From: Tricholoma matsutake
Lineage: Eukaryota; Basidiomycota; Agaricomycetes; Agaricales; Tricholomataceae
Assembly (NCBI GenBank): GCA_026075535.2
Contig: AP026545.1
Span: 10,850,001-10,914,000 of the forward strand
Direction: 5' to 3'
DNA: 64,000 bases
In this document: positions 10,190-20,757 of the stretch, one piece after another
Position numbering within the stretch: the stretch's first letter is position 1
How the letters are laid out: every line of letters begins with the position of its first letter
Program-made: the position numbers and the translations under genes
Notes under the pieces: model-generated
Told to the model about the DNA's origin: nothing
Seen by the model: the letters and a program-made list of their open reading frames with translations, nothing else
Databases searched by the model: none

Positions 10190-10480
10190 GGTTTTCTCAA
10201 ATGTAGATTTTCCATGCTTCCAATGACCACTGTCCAATAGCCTGGATAATTGTTTCAGAAACTCCTAGGCTTGCCAGAAAAGTTGCATAGCCAGTGCAAG
10301 GTGACTGTCCTCCAAAAAGATGGTGAAGGATGGCAAAGAACTTGACATCGAACCATGATCGTGTTGGGTGTGAACCATTTTCATGCAGAAACAGAGCTGC
10401 CTTTGTGCCATGATGACTGTCACACAGTGACATGTATTATTGTAGAAGGGAACTACAGTTGGCAATATCTTGTGACATGA
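10190..10480 (-). pseudogene. Tyrosine-recombinase (Crypton/DIRS-like) C-terminal remnant
   Basis: On the minus strand the frame 10433-10197 contains LFLHENGSHPTRSWF, then a short gap, then GYATFLASLGVSETIIQAIG and QWSLEAWKIYI. This is the order seen at the C-terminus of tyrosine recombinases of fungal mobile elements: a strand before the box II region, HxxR-type motif, AGV-like helix, and a G(R/Q)W...YI block containing the nucleophile Tyr. The expected HxxR is QSPC here, so the catalytic Arg reads as Cys. Upstream parts of the protein are in other frames or lost. Whether it was a Crypton, a DIRS element or a host-like integrase cannot be told. Confidence 0.5.
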
Positions 10481-10559
10481 AGAGTACATCTGTTCCACAA
10501 TAAAATGGGTCACCTTTAGGATAAGGCAAGTGATACTGAATGTGTCCACTCTCAAATGT

Positions 10560-10955
10560 CAGAGAAGACTGCTTGATGATTTTTCACCAGTCAAAGAGAC
10601 TGTTGTCATTCTTCTGAACATCAGCAAAATCACACATGTCTGGCATTGTGTGGCAGATGTGGCAGGTATACCTAGTATAGAGCCATCACTGTCATATCTG
10701 CCACAATCTGAAAATTATCACCATGCTCACCATACTTGCCATACCCAAAGTTAATTTGAGGTCATCACCAAAAATATGTGATTACATGACCTGTTTGGTG
10801 TCTATTTTGGCACCAGTGAGCTGTGGCTACATCATTGTTGGTGGTCAACCTCAACATTCTCATTAGCATTCATTCAACTTCTTCTGCACACTACACTGGC
10901 ATGCCTCATGTCTGGATCCCATTGTAATGGCACTCAAGATGGTCACAGTAAATAT
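10560..10955. other. No recognisable gene
   Basis: Decayed AT-rich sequence between the recombinase remnant and the copia LTR. Open frames here are short and lack motifs. It may contain more of the recombinase element on the minus strand. Confidence 0.3.
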
Positions 10956-10959
10956 CAGT

Positions 10960-11302
10960 ATAGAAATCCAGCCTAGATAATACATGAATAAACTCAGTCT
11001 GTGTATAATAGACTATATTTGGTTATCACTGTACCTAGATAATACATGAATAAACTATAAATAGTATAGTAAGTAACAGGATTGATGTAAGTACTAAAGA
11101 ATCTACTCACCTCAGTCTGTGTATAATGGACTGAGGTGTTGATGTCTATCTCATCAGTTATATATACCATGAGTGAGACAATAAAAAGGTGATAAAGGGA
11201 CTATAAGAAAGGAATATGGACAAGGGGAAAAGGATGCATCACTTTGTGTGCTATAATTAGCATGTTGCATCAAAGGATGTATTCACGGTGTAGATCTCAA
11301 CA
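10960..11302 (-). repeat. 3' LTR of the split Ty1/copia element
   Basis: Read on the minus strand the segment begins TGTTGAGATCTACACC directly after a purine-rich tract (AGGAGGAG, about 11303-11310), the expected polypurine tract. The copia pol stop lies just before it once the hAT insertion is removed. The far end is approximate, because the internal repeats GTTTATTCATGTATTATCTAG and AGTCTGTGTATAAT blur it. No 5' LTR is visible in the window. Confidence 0.55.
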
Positions 11303-11450
11303 CTCCTCCTCACCGTGAACACTCCTCCTTGCATGGAATCGGCACATGTCACTGGAGACTAGTGTTTGAAAGTCTGGTTCATTGAACTGGAAAAAAACTG
11401 AAACTGGACTGAACTGAACTGCGGTTTGGTCTTTTTGCAGTTGTGGTTGC

Positions 11451-12045
11451 TGTCAAGACCGAGTCTCTCAACTGGATTTCCGATCATTTTCCGCCCCCTT
11501 CCTGGCCACCTTGCATCACAGCCCACCTCCTATCAGCAGCACTGCCTAGAGGTGAAATTCCCTCATTTCCAATTCGATGAAATGGTTTCAGGTTATTTAT
11601 CTTGGAAGCCGGTTTGCAATTATCACAGCCTTGGACACCCCTATCACCTCCAGACTTTAGTATTTAAGCTAGCTACTTTCGTCTTGTATCAGCAGTTTGT
11701 AAATTAACCAAGTCTCCCACTTAATTCTATCCCCTTTAAAACTCCAATTACTTTCTTAAAGTCTATCTTGAACTCTTGATCATCCTCTCTGGAAATTCTC
11801 TGGACCTCTGGTCATCTTCCTTACCCTTGCCTTGAAATTAGGACACTTGATGAGGAGAAGGGTGCAACTTCTTATAAGTTGAAGCCAAGTCCTTTCTGCT
11901 TCCCCACTTAGTATGACACATCAAGTAAACCCTGCCCCAGATTTCTGTAGGATTCCCTGTCTTACTCGATCCATCCTCTACAACTTCTATCGTCCGGGTA
12001 CGACTGGAATTCCACTGACTTCCCCATCCAGCTCAGTACTTAACA
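11451..12045 (+). repeat. 5' LTR of gypsy element 1
   Basis: 595 bp, TG...CA. Its last 380 bp (about 11664-12045) match 18693-19073 almost base for base. The first 214 bp have no partner at the right end because the 3' LTR is truncated there. Confidence 0.8.
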
Positions 12046-12094
12046 GTATTTACAAACTCTCACTTCTCTTGCCAAATCCATTCCATCATTTCCT

Positions 12095-13045
12095 ATGACT
12101 CCTACTGAGTCACAGACTCAACAAACTACAAGAAACTCCCACCATGCTGGCATGGTACCAGGATTATCAGCAATCCGCCAATCTATACTTCCTTCCCCTA
12201 GGCACGCTTCGACTTTTGGTGCATCCACCAGACCATCCAACATCTTCAGGCAAATCAGTTCTGGAGCACCCTCCATCAGTGCTAATGTCATGTCTCAACC
12301 TCCAGAGACCCCTCAGAATATGACTCCACTTGAGTACGCAGAGAATGTTGGGCAACCTAACCCTTTCAATGAGGAAGGTCCAGGTAAAGAGGATGGACTT
12401 CCTGGTGGACCTGATGACCATAGTGGTCCTGATGGCCCCAGGGATGACCCCAATCCTGACGACCCTGATGACCCTCTACCTCCCAATGGCAGAAATCCTG
12501 ATCCAGGAGATAGGTTCTTTGATGCTCTCTTCAAGCTCTCAGATAGTCTCCGAACCCTCTGGCAGAGCCAAGCACCCAAGACTGAGAAAATCAAAGTTTG
12601 TGATCCTGACACTTTGGATGGGGCCAATCCCCGGAAACTTCGGGACTTCCTAGTCTCATGCAACCTTCACTTCTCCAATCATCCTCAGGTCTTCACCTCC
12701 AATGAAAAGAAGATCCTATTCATCCTTTCCTACCTCAAATGGTCAGCCCTTCGCTGGTTTGAACCTGGACTCAATGACCCAACAAATTCTGCCCATTGGA
12801 TGCAGAACTACCTTAGTGAGTTGGAAAGTAATTTTGGTCCTCACAACCCTGTCAGGGATGCAGACAAAGCTCTTTCAGAACTCACAATAAAGAAAGGTGG
12901 AAGAATAGTGAAGTATTATGTGGACTTCTGGGAACTGGCTTCCCAGGTCAATTGGAATGAGGCTGCTCTTCATGACTGGTATTTCTGTGGTCTTCCGCTC
13001 CATCTCCGCATAGAAGTCTTACAGGGGGATGACCCAATACTCTAG
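12095..13045 (+). pseudogene. Gag (capsid part), gypsy element 1
   Basis: A 316-residue open frame. An N-terminal low-complexity Pro/Asp/Gly-rich region (residues about 95-145) is followed by a capsid-like region with DGANPRKLRDFLVSCNLHF, ILFILSYLKWSALRWFEP and FGPHNPVRDADKALSELTIK, which match the retrotransposon gag fold of gypsy elements. A frameshift near 13040 ends this frame; the continuation 13046-13491 carries the nucleocapsid. It sits about 50 bp after the 5' LTR, as expected for gag. The frame is unusually intact compared with pol. Confidence 0.85.
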
Positions 13046-13491
13046 CATCCCTACATCTTAAAGCCCAGGATGCTCACAAAATCTATTGGATGCAGGAAGA
13101 AGAAACCCGCTTAGAAGCAAAGACCCCCGGAAATTCTGCACACACTGGAAAGAAGGAATCTAAAGGGACTCCTAGCTCCAATTCCAACACTCAGTCCAAA
13201 CCCCAGCCCTTGTCCAGCACCAACTGCACAAGCCAATCATTGTCAGGCAGCTCCTCTGGGTCGAAGAACAACTTCTGGAGGGACAAGCCAAAAAACTCTA
13301 TTTCTGACAAGTTGGGGAAAGACGGTAAACTAACCAGAGATGAGCATGAATGCCGCATGAAAGAAGGATTTTGCCTCTACTGCAGCGAGAAAGGACATGG
13401 AGCTGGAAATTGTCCGAAGTCCAAAGCGGCCAAAGCCCATGCTGCAGCAGTCACCAAGTCCAAGCCAGACTCTGTGGACCCAAAAAAATAG
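13046..13491 (+). pseudogene. Nucleocapsid with CCHC zinc knuckle, gypsy element 1
   Basis: Continues gag in another frame. After a Ser/Asn-rich linker it has EHECRMKEGFCLYCSEKGH followed by GAGNCP, a CX2CX4HX4C zinc knuckle that binds RNA in gag proteins. The frame ends at 13491, after a Lys/Ala-rich tail, before the protease region. Confidence 0.85.
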
Positions 13492-13639
13492 TCCGCAACC
13501 CTCGGGAACATGCCATTGGGGCTGATGGTTGCATTGACCTTTCCCAACTGGCTGCTTATGTCCATCTCAACATGTCCGCTCTTTCTGATCCTGAATCCCT
13601 TACCATCCTGCTATCCCTTTCCAAACATTCCCTAAAAAT

Positions 13640-14045
13640 CTGAACTCTTATTGACTCTGGTTCCTCGCATTGTTTCCTCAATTCATCATTTGTGCAGGAC
13701 GACCAACTTAGTACTGAGACCATTCCTCCAATTGGACTCCAACTATTTGATGGAACTTGTAACTCCACCATAACTCAAGTCGTGGAACTCCCAGTCACTT
13801 TTCCATCTGGTGAAGTGTTCAATCTGACATTTTATGTAACCTTGCTGGACTCTTCCTGTTCTGCAGTACTTGGTCATAACTGGCTGAAGCAATACAATCT
13901 ATTGATTGACTGGTCTTCAGGCCAAATGAATTTCTGTTCTGCAGCTCAAAGAGGTCCTGCCCCCTCAATGTCCTGCGACTCTCCTATCTTGTGTGAGTCA
14001 CCTTCACCTCCGACCTTCCAGCAGAAACATGCAAAAACCCTGTAA
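13640..14045 (+). pseudogene. Retropepsin (aspartic protease), gypsy element 1
   Basis: The frame begins with LIDSGSSHCFLN (catalytic DSG triad, about 13650) and runs through VVELPVTFPSG, FYVTLLDSSCSAVLG and HNWLKQYN, the LG(h)xWL pattern that closes the retropepsin fold. A TGA at 13641-13643 (ATC TGA ACT CTT ATT) lies where Arg is plausible. It matures the polyprotein in an active element. Here it is separated from gag and RT by stops and frameshifts. Confidence 0.8.
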
Positions 14046-14104
14046 TCACTAAACCCTCGAAACTTGTACCTCCTGAGATCTCTTTCATCAATGCTGCCAC
14101 TTAC

Positions 14105-15106
14105 ATGCGCACAAGCAAACTTCCTGGGGCTGTTGCCTTTCAGATGACATTCTCCCTGGAGGGACTAGTGGCTAAATCCTTGGTAGCATCTGGAAATCCT
14201 CTGGACCTTTCAGATGTTCCAGAGGAATATCATGAATTTGCAGATGTCTTTAACAAACAAAAAGCCGACACCCTTCCTCAACACTGTCCCTATGACCTCA
14301 AGATAGAGACGGAGGATAATGCTACCCCACCTCCAGGTTGCATGTACTCCCTCTCTCCCTCTGAGCTTGAGGCCCTCCAAATATTCATTGAAGAAAATGT
14401 TCACTCAGGCTTCATCTGCCTCTTCAAATCCCCTCATGGTGCTCCTATACTCTTTGTCAAGAAAAAGGATGGGAGTCTCTGACTTTGCATTGACTACCGG
14501 GGACTCAACTGCATCTCAAAGAAGGACCACTACCCACTTCCTCTAATCTCGGATCTCCTGGACTCTCCAGGAAAGGCATGTGTATTCACCAAAATCGACC
14601 TCCAGCATGCCTATCACTTAATCCGCATTGCTGAGGGAGATGAATGGAAAACCACTTTCCACACACACTACGGTTCTTTTGAATGGCTGGTGGTTCCTTT
14701 CGGACTCACCAACGCACCTGCTGCCTTCCAGCACCTCATGAACAAAATCTTCAGTGACCTATTAGATGTCAACGTCATTGTCTAACTCGACAATATCCTA
14801 ATCTACTCCAATGACATGAGTCAACATAAGGCTCATGTCAAGGAAGTCCTCTGGAGACTCCGGAAAAATGGGCTCTATGCTGCTCCGCAGAAATGTGAGT
14901 TCCATAAAGACAGCATGGAATACTTGGGTTTTATCCTCTCTCTGGATGGGCTCCGGATGTCTGAAGATAAAGTCAAAACTGGCCCGAACCTGGAAAGGTT
15001 AAGGACATTCAATCCTTCCTTGGATTCTGCAACTTCTGCCAACGGTTCATCCATGGATATTCTGACATCATCATCCCTCTCACCAGACTCACCCAGAAGC
15101 ACATGC
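14105..15106 (+). pseudogene. Reverse transcriptase, gypsy element 1 (catalytic Asp lost)
   Basis: Contains, in order, the P(x)SPHGAPILFVKKKDGSL block, a TGA in place of Arg before [42 protein letters not shown], and the active-site box. That box reads [12 protein letters not shown] where YLDDIL is expected, so the second catalytic Asp is Asn (GAC AAC) and the Tyr codon is a stop. The next block, [20 protein letters not shown], is well kept. The enzyme would have copied element RNA in the gag particle. As it stands it cannot be active. Confidence 0.85.
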
Positions 15107-15486
15107 AGCCTAGTGTTGCCACTGGCTCAGCCAAGGTTTTTCAATAAAATGGCTATAGCATACCAGATAAATTTCCTAAATTCACTAGGATATTTGAGCA
15201 TATGGACAAGCCAATAAGCCGAGGGGTCTTCTGCCAACATTATCTGACCAGATCCCATTCCTGACTTATTCACTCAGCTTTGATTTCAAGCCGAGCCATC
15301 AAGCCAAATTTTGTTTATTAAATAACTCAGGGACAATTGATTGGTTCAACTAAATTTGGCAGACAACCCCTCGGCTTATGGGCCCATCCACGTGCTCAAA
15401 TATCTTGGTGAATTTAAGAAATTTACCTGGCATGCTATAGCCATTTTATTGAAAAACCTCGGCTGAGCCAGTGGCAACACTACGTG
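15107..15486. mobile_element. MITE inserted in gypsy 1 RNase H
   Basis: The ends are inverted repeats of about 110 bp (TAGTGTTGCCACTGGCTC at 15111; the right end at 15482 is its reverse complement) with few mismatches. The centre is AT-rich. The hexamer ACATGC lies on both sides (15101-15106 and 15487-15492), and deleting the element restores the reading frame through KHMPWDFGKKC, which supports insertion between these points. The hAT-like TAGTGTTG end would predict an 8-bp duplication, which is not exact. Confidence 0.75.
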
Positions 15487-15960
15487 ACATGCCTTGGGAC
15501 TTTGGCAAGAAATGTCAAGAAGCCTTCAACAAACTAAAAGAAGAATTCACTCATGCCCCAATACTCACTCAATGGCTACCAGACTCCCTCATTATCTTGC
15601 AGACAGACGCCTCAGACGATGCCTTAGTGGCAATCCTTTCCATCTATACCTCGGATGAAGAAAGCCACCTGGTTGCATTCCACTCCCATTCCTTCAACCT
15701 GGCTGAATTGAACTATGACACCCACGAGAAGGAACTTCTGGCTATCTTCAAAGCATTTGAAAACTGGCAACAGTACCTCGAAGGTTCCAGAAATCCAGTA
15801 GATGTGGTCACGGATCACAAAAACTTGGAATACTTCAGTACCACAAAGCTCCTTACTCATCATCAAGCTCAGTGGTCAGAATAACTTTCACAGTTCAACC
15901 TCACCATCTGCTTCTGCCCTGGTAAACTAGGGGCTAAACCTGATGTGCTCACTAGATACT
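15487..15960 (+). pseudogene. RNase H, gypsy element 1
   Basis: After the MITE the frame continues with FNKLKEEFTHAPIL, LQTDASDDALVAILSI (first catalytic Asp), ELNYDTHEKELLAIFKAFEN (Glu) and DVVTDHKNLEYF (Asp). These are the acidic positions of gypsy RNase H, which removes RNA from the RNA:DNA hybrid. The end (FCPGKLGAKPDVLTR) is in frame after a TAA. Confidence 0.8.
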
Positions 15961-16139
15961 GGGACATCTACCGCAAAGGGGGAAATAGTGACTTTGCCTC
16001 AGTAAATCCAAGCAACTTCTGTCCAGTCTTTACTCAAGAACAACTCACATCCTCCCTCCGAGCCACTTTCTTTGCTACTCCTATCATCCGTCAAGCCATT
16101 CTCATGGATGTTGAAAAACTCCACAATGATATCTGATCT

Positions 16140-17640
16140 TCACTTCCTCTTGATCCCATCTCCTCCTCACACCTTCCATCACCATACCCCCCAAATTGGT
16201 CTCTAGACGACAGTGGACTTCTCTGCCACTTTGACTGGATTTATGTCCCAGATGTTGTGGACCTCCATCTTAAAGTCTTACAATACAAGCACGACCACAT
16301 CCTCCCAGGTCACTATGGGCAAAACAAGACTCTTCAGCTTATCCGATGGGAATATGTTTGGCCCAATCTCCACACCTTTGTGCAGGACTTTTGCAAGTCT
16401 TGTACTACCTGCAAACACTCCAAATCACCCTGACACAAACCCTACGGATTTCTGAAGCAACTTCCAGTCCCAGAAAGGCCTTGGAACTCAATTTCCATGG
16501 ACTTTATTGAACTGTTACCAAATTCCAATGGTCACATTGCCATCCTAGTGATTGTAGACCGACTCTCCAAACAGGGTATCTTCATCCCCACAGTAAACAA
16601 AATCATGGCACAAGAACTCGCCAATCTCTTTGTCATGCATGTCTTCTCCAAACACGGTGTTCCATCTCACATCACCTGTGACTGGGGTTCCAAGTTCATT
16701 TCCCATTTCTTCTGCTCTCTCAGGCAAGCCCTGGACATGAATATCCACTTCACTTTGGGTTACCATCCAGAAGGCAACGGACAAACTGAACACCTCAACC
16801 AGACCCTCAAACAGTACTTGCAGATCTTCTGCAACTACCAACAGGACAACTGGTCCCAGCTTTTACCTTTGGGGAAATTTGCATACAACAATGCTCCCTC
16901 AGTTTCCACCGGAGTTTCACCCTTCTTCGCCAACAAGGGTTACCACCTGAACATCACAGTTTTCCTGGAGCGCAAACTAGCCTCGCAATGTGTGCGCCAT
17001 TTTGTGGTCGACCTTGATGATCTCCACCAGGAACTCCAGAAGCAACTCACAGAAGCACAGAAGTGCTATCAAGGTCCTGCAGACAAACACCGGGCACCTG
17101 CTCCTGACTTCAAAATCAGTGATTATGCTTTCATCAAAGGCGAGCACTTACACACTACATGACCCTCCAAGAAGCTCTCAGAAAAGTTCTATGGCCCTTT
17201 TGAGATCATTGCCCATCTGGGTACCCACTCAGTTACCCTTTGACTTCCGGATCACCTCCAGGCTGTCCACCCAGTATTCCATCTCTCCCAACTAGAAGAA
17301 GACCCTCCCAATACGATTCCTAATCATATTCAACCTCCACCTCCTCCATTCATTATAGACAACAAACTGGAGTACAAGATTGCAGAAATCATTGATTCAA
17401 AAATTGACAACCGCCATCAATGCAAGCTACTCTATTTTGTATGGTGGAAAGGTTACCAAGGAACTGACAAAGAAACCTCCTGGCTTCCAGTTACAGAACT
17501 TGATCACGCACAGGAACTCGTTACAGGCTTTCACACTTGTTACCCAGGGAAACCTGGACCTCTTTCCACTTAACACCCCTTCATTTCGAAACAAGATCCT
17601 CATCCATTCAAAAAAAAAATAGAAATTTAAAGAACTCCGG
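16140..17640 (+). pseudogene. Integrase with C-terminal chromodomain, gypsy element 1
   Basis: The zinc-binding N-terminus is visible in pieces around 16300-16440 (CKSCTTCKHSKS). The catalytic core has MDFIELLPNSNG (Asp), HITCDWGSKFISHF (Asp; the usual R reads W) and HPEGNGQTEHLNQTLKQYL (Glu). The C-terminus has SEKFYGPFEIIAHLG and HPVFHLSQLEED. A chromodomain follows (about 17373-17560: EYKIAEIIDSK, YFVWWKGYQGTDKETSWLPV), thought to guide insertion to marked chromatin in chromoviruses. TGA stops occur at 16134, 17160 and 17241. A Ser/Pro-rich segment follows with no clear domain. Confidence 0.85.
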
Positions 17641-17901
17641 ATCCCTGCCCAATCCCTACTCCTCCCCCACTCCCTCACCCTCTGCTTCTTCTGTGAGTCC
17701 TGGCAGCTCCCCTTGCACCTCAAACTCCTCCTCCTCTTCCTCCTCTTCTTCTTCATCCCCTTCCTCCTCAGACTTCTGCCTCCACTCCAGATCCAATGCC
17801 CCTTGGATGTCTGACATTGAGTCTTGCAGTGCCAACACTCCTTCACTTATAACCCAGAGCTCCCAGAGCTCCCACAATTCCTTCTTCACCCCCTTTACTG
17901 C

Positions 17902-18692
17902 TAGTGTTTGAAGGTCCAGTCCTATGGACCGGAAAAAGACCAAAGACCGAACTGGACCGACACTCAGTCTGGTCCATTTTTCGGTTGTGGTTGCTCACTT
18001 TTAGAGGCAGTTGGGTTGCTGGTTGCCCAGTTTAGAAGATATTTGAAAACTGTTACAAAACTGGTTGCAATCGGTTGCAACCAGTCTTTTCATAGTATAC
18101 AGAATGCACTACATATACACATAAAGTTTTGTAGATAAGAAGAAAAAAGAACTAGTATAAGTACTAATCAGAACTAATTATACTATTTTGCTAGGTGGTA
18201 TGAGACCAAAATATCAGTTGTTCGGTGGGTGTTTATATACCCATTGATGCGCATGGACCATGTGGTCGTGTTTGTGCCCCCAAGAACACAAGTGGTGCCA
18301 CTTGCCAAAAAACTCCCACAACCACTGTTACCCACAACACTGCCCACCTCTCCCCTGTCCACCCATCTACTGCACCACAAGTGAATGAACACAAAGTGGG
18401 CCCAAATGTCACTAGTTGTCGTTTGGGCCCATAGGTATGTTTGTATTTTTCTTGATTTTGTTTTTTTCTACTAACCAATTTGTTTTCTTTTTTAGGTGTG
18501 ATATCGGTGGGCAACAATGATGACAACAATGATGATGTGGTACCACCACCCTATGCCACCACACCACTACCAATGCCACATCACATAGCACCACCACCCC
18601 GCCTACGAGCCACTGCTCGCAGGGGGAGATGGAGGTGCTGATGACGGTGAGTGGATGACGAATGATGACACAAATGTGGGGGGGCCCATATT
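17902..18692. mobile_element. Truncated hAT element (left end) inside gypsy 1
   Basis: It begins TAGTGTTTGAAGGTCCAGTC at 17902, identical in type to the other hAT ends here. Its interior (18230-18690) resembles 19240-19900, including the hairpin-intron module at 18398-18500. No right end and no partner for the left flank TTTACTGC were found. It stops where the 3' LTR remnant starts, so one deletion removed its right end and the first 214 bp of the LTR. Confidence 0.65.
18398..18500 (+). other. Hairpin plus intron-like module (copy 2)
   Basis: GGGCCCAAATG and CGTTTGGGCCC form a near-perfect stem (18398-18430). It is followed after ATA by GGTATGTTTG, a pyrimidine-rich stretch with CTAACC, and TTTTTTAGGTG at about 18495: all signals of a short fungal intron of about 60 bp. 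Confidence 0.5.
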
Positions 18693-19073
18693 CAAGCTAG
18701 CTACTTTCATCTTGTATCAGCAGTTTGTAAATCAACCAAGTCTCCCACTTAATTCTATCCCCTTTAAAACTCCAATTACTTTCTTAAAGTCTATCTTGAA
18801 CTCTTGATCATCCTCTCCGGAAATTCTCCAGACCTCTGGTCATCTTCCTTACCCTTGCCTTGAAATTAGGACACTTGATGAGGAGAAGGGTGCAACTTCT
18901 TATAAGTTGAAACCAAGTCCTTTCTGCTTCCCCACTTGGTACGACACATCAAGTAAACCCTGCCCCAGATTTCTGTAGGATTCCCTGTCTTACTCGATCG
19001 ATCCTCTACAACTTCTATTGTCTGGGTACGACTGGAATTCCGATGACTTCCCCATCTAGCTCAGTACTTAACA
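18693..19073 (+). repeat. 3' LTR remnant of gypsy element 1
   Basis: Matches the last 380 bp of the 5' LTR with roughly a dozen differences, many of them C/T or G/A. It ends TTAACA and is followed by GTTGC, the target duplication. Confidence 0.8.
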
Positions 19074-19078
19074 GTTGC

Positions 19079-19918
19079 ATTGAAACAAATATTTATTTAA
19101 AACCAATTAAAACTGGGTCTAACAAGTTTTAACTGACCCTCAGTTTACTTACTGTACTTGATGTAATTTAATTATAACCAAATGTAGTAATAACTAAAAT
19201 AAAATCACAGAGGGATGTGTCCAGGAAAAGGGAAGACAAAAAGCAAGGGTTTATATACTGTGAGGCTGTGCATGGACCATTCATCATGTTTGCACCCAAA
19301 CAAAAAAAGTGGTGCCACTTGTTCACCATTCTCATGGCTGCCAAACCAACAATGCCACATCCTCCACCCTTGACACAGTACACTGCCGCCACTGCCTGCT
19401 TCCTTCCACCATGACCACTGCGTCAACGCCCGCCGCTATGTCCACGTCCCCTGCATTGGATGCTGCCAAACACCGCAAATGAACCACATCAAACAACAGG
19501 CCCAAATGAAAGATGTCATTTGGGCCGGTAATGTTTTTTTCAATGTTCTTTTTTTCAAATAACCAATCTTTTCTTTTTCTTTTTATGTTCTAACTATGTT
19601 GTAATGACAAGATGGCACCAAGACAGCACCCACACCCACCCACTTTGCACCCACCCATGCCACTGTGAGCTTCTGCTTGCAGGGTGGACAATGGACCAAC
19701 AAAATGGCAGATGATAGTAGAGCCAAATGAACAAAAATGGGCCCAAATGATGCTGGTTGTGGTTTGGGTTCCAGGTAAGTTTTTTTGAACTTTCTTTCTT
19801 TTTTTTATATTAGGTTCCTTACTAACAGTAATGACAAAGCCTGGACAAATCCCATGCCCTACACCACTGCTGCGAGCATCTGCTTGCAGGGCAGTAATGG
19901 GTCTCAATGACACACGAC
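19079..19918. other. Interior of the large hAT element, with two hairpin-intron modules
   Basis: Non-coding. At 19499-19526 GGCCCAAATG pairs with CATTTGGGCC, followed by GGTAATGTTTTTTT. At 19740-19775 GCCCAAATGATG is followed by TTTGGGTTCCAGGTAAGT and a second T-rich intron-like stretch. GAGC...GCTTGCAGGGTGGA-type hairpins lie at about 19666 and 19867. Confidence 0.45.
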
Positions 19919-20757
19919 TAGTGTTTAAGGGTCCAGTCCAGTTCGGTTTTTTGACCCAAAAACATAAAGACCGCAACCTAAACCAGTTCAGGACCGACCC
20001 TGATACTGCTAGAACTGAACTGGACCACCTAGGACCGGTCCTTTCCGGTTAAAAGACCGAAAAAGACTGGTTAAGACTGGTTCAGACCGATTTTTTGTTG
20101 TGAAATTTGTTGTATTAATATAACCCATATGTATCTTAGCAAGTATTACCCGGACCTTATAACCACTGTACAGATGTATAGACATTGTAATTCCCCATCA
20201 TTCAGTCTAACTTTTAAGACATTTCATCAAGATTTGACTTGGCTATGATCAATATAAAAATATATCTACTGAATGACTCGTGCTGAACACTAAGAAATGT
20301 AATGTGACCACCATAAATTATGTGATGCATAGCATGCATTGACAAATGGTGGGAGTATTATTATACATGTTAGTCCTATGATAATTGATAGAATCAAGCA
20401 AATGATCAACATATGAGTAAGATGAAATGAAAATCAATCTGATACCATAAAATACTCATACAAAAATAGATTTGGTTATATCTTGCTCAATTCTTAACCA
20501 TTGTTTATGAACCAGAGGTCGAATTTGCCGGATTTTATGTGGGAACATGGTCCAATATATGTTTCCACAATAAAACCGGTCCTAACTGGTTTAGACCAGT
20601 TTTCTTTGGTTTTACAACATTTTTCAAAATGGAAAGACTGCTAACTGGACTGCAAAAGACTGGTCCATAAATAGACCACTGGTCCAGTCTTTTCCGGTCC
20701 GATTCAGTCCAATTTCGGTCTCTTTTTCGGTCCTATGGACTGGACCCTTCAACACTA
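19919..20757. mobile_element. Small hAT element nested in the large hAT
   Basis: Left end TAGTGTTTAAGGGTCCAGTC and right end (reverse complement TAGTGTTGAAGGGTCCAGTC) flank 839 bp. The target duplication is CACACGAC (19911-19918) against CACATGAC (20758-20765), one C/T difference at a CpG. The interior matches 35520-35960 of the element at 35396 (shared CATATGTATCTTAGC-like and TTTCATCAAGATTTGA-like stretches), so the two are one family. No coding capacity. Confidence 0.8.

Larger units (their letters stand above)
11451..19073 (+). mobile_element. Ty3/gypsy chromodomain element 1, decayed, with nested insertions
   Basis: 5' LTR 11451-12045 starts TGTCAAG; the 3' LTR ends TTAACA at 19073. The 5-bp duplication GTTGC flanks both ends (11446-11450 and 19074-19078). 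Internal order is gag, zinc knuckle, protease, RT, RNase H, integrase, chromodomain, as in Tf1/chromovirus-type elements. It is interrupted by a MITE in RNase H and by a truncated hAT end just before the 3' LTR. Coding sequence is broken by frameshifts and by TGA codons where Arg is expected (14480, 16134, 17160, 17241). Confidence 0.85.

Noticed and set aside
9883..10230. Minus-strand frame with His/Thr/Ser-rich tail as a gene
   Set aside because: Overlaps the foldback arm edge and downstream repeat-like GTG/CAC sequence; only the recombinase-like frame at 10197-10433 has family motifs.
17656..17943. Minus-strand Glu-rich frame
   Set aside because: Antisense of the Ser-rich tail of gypsy 1; not supported by any motif.
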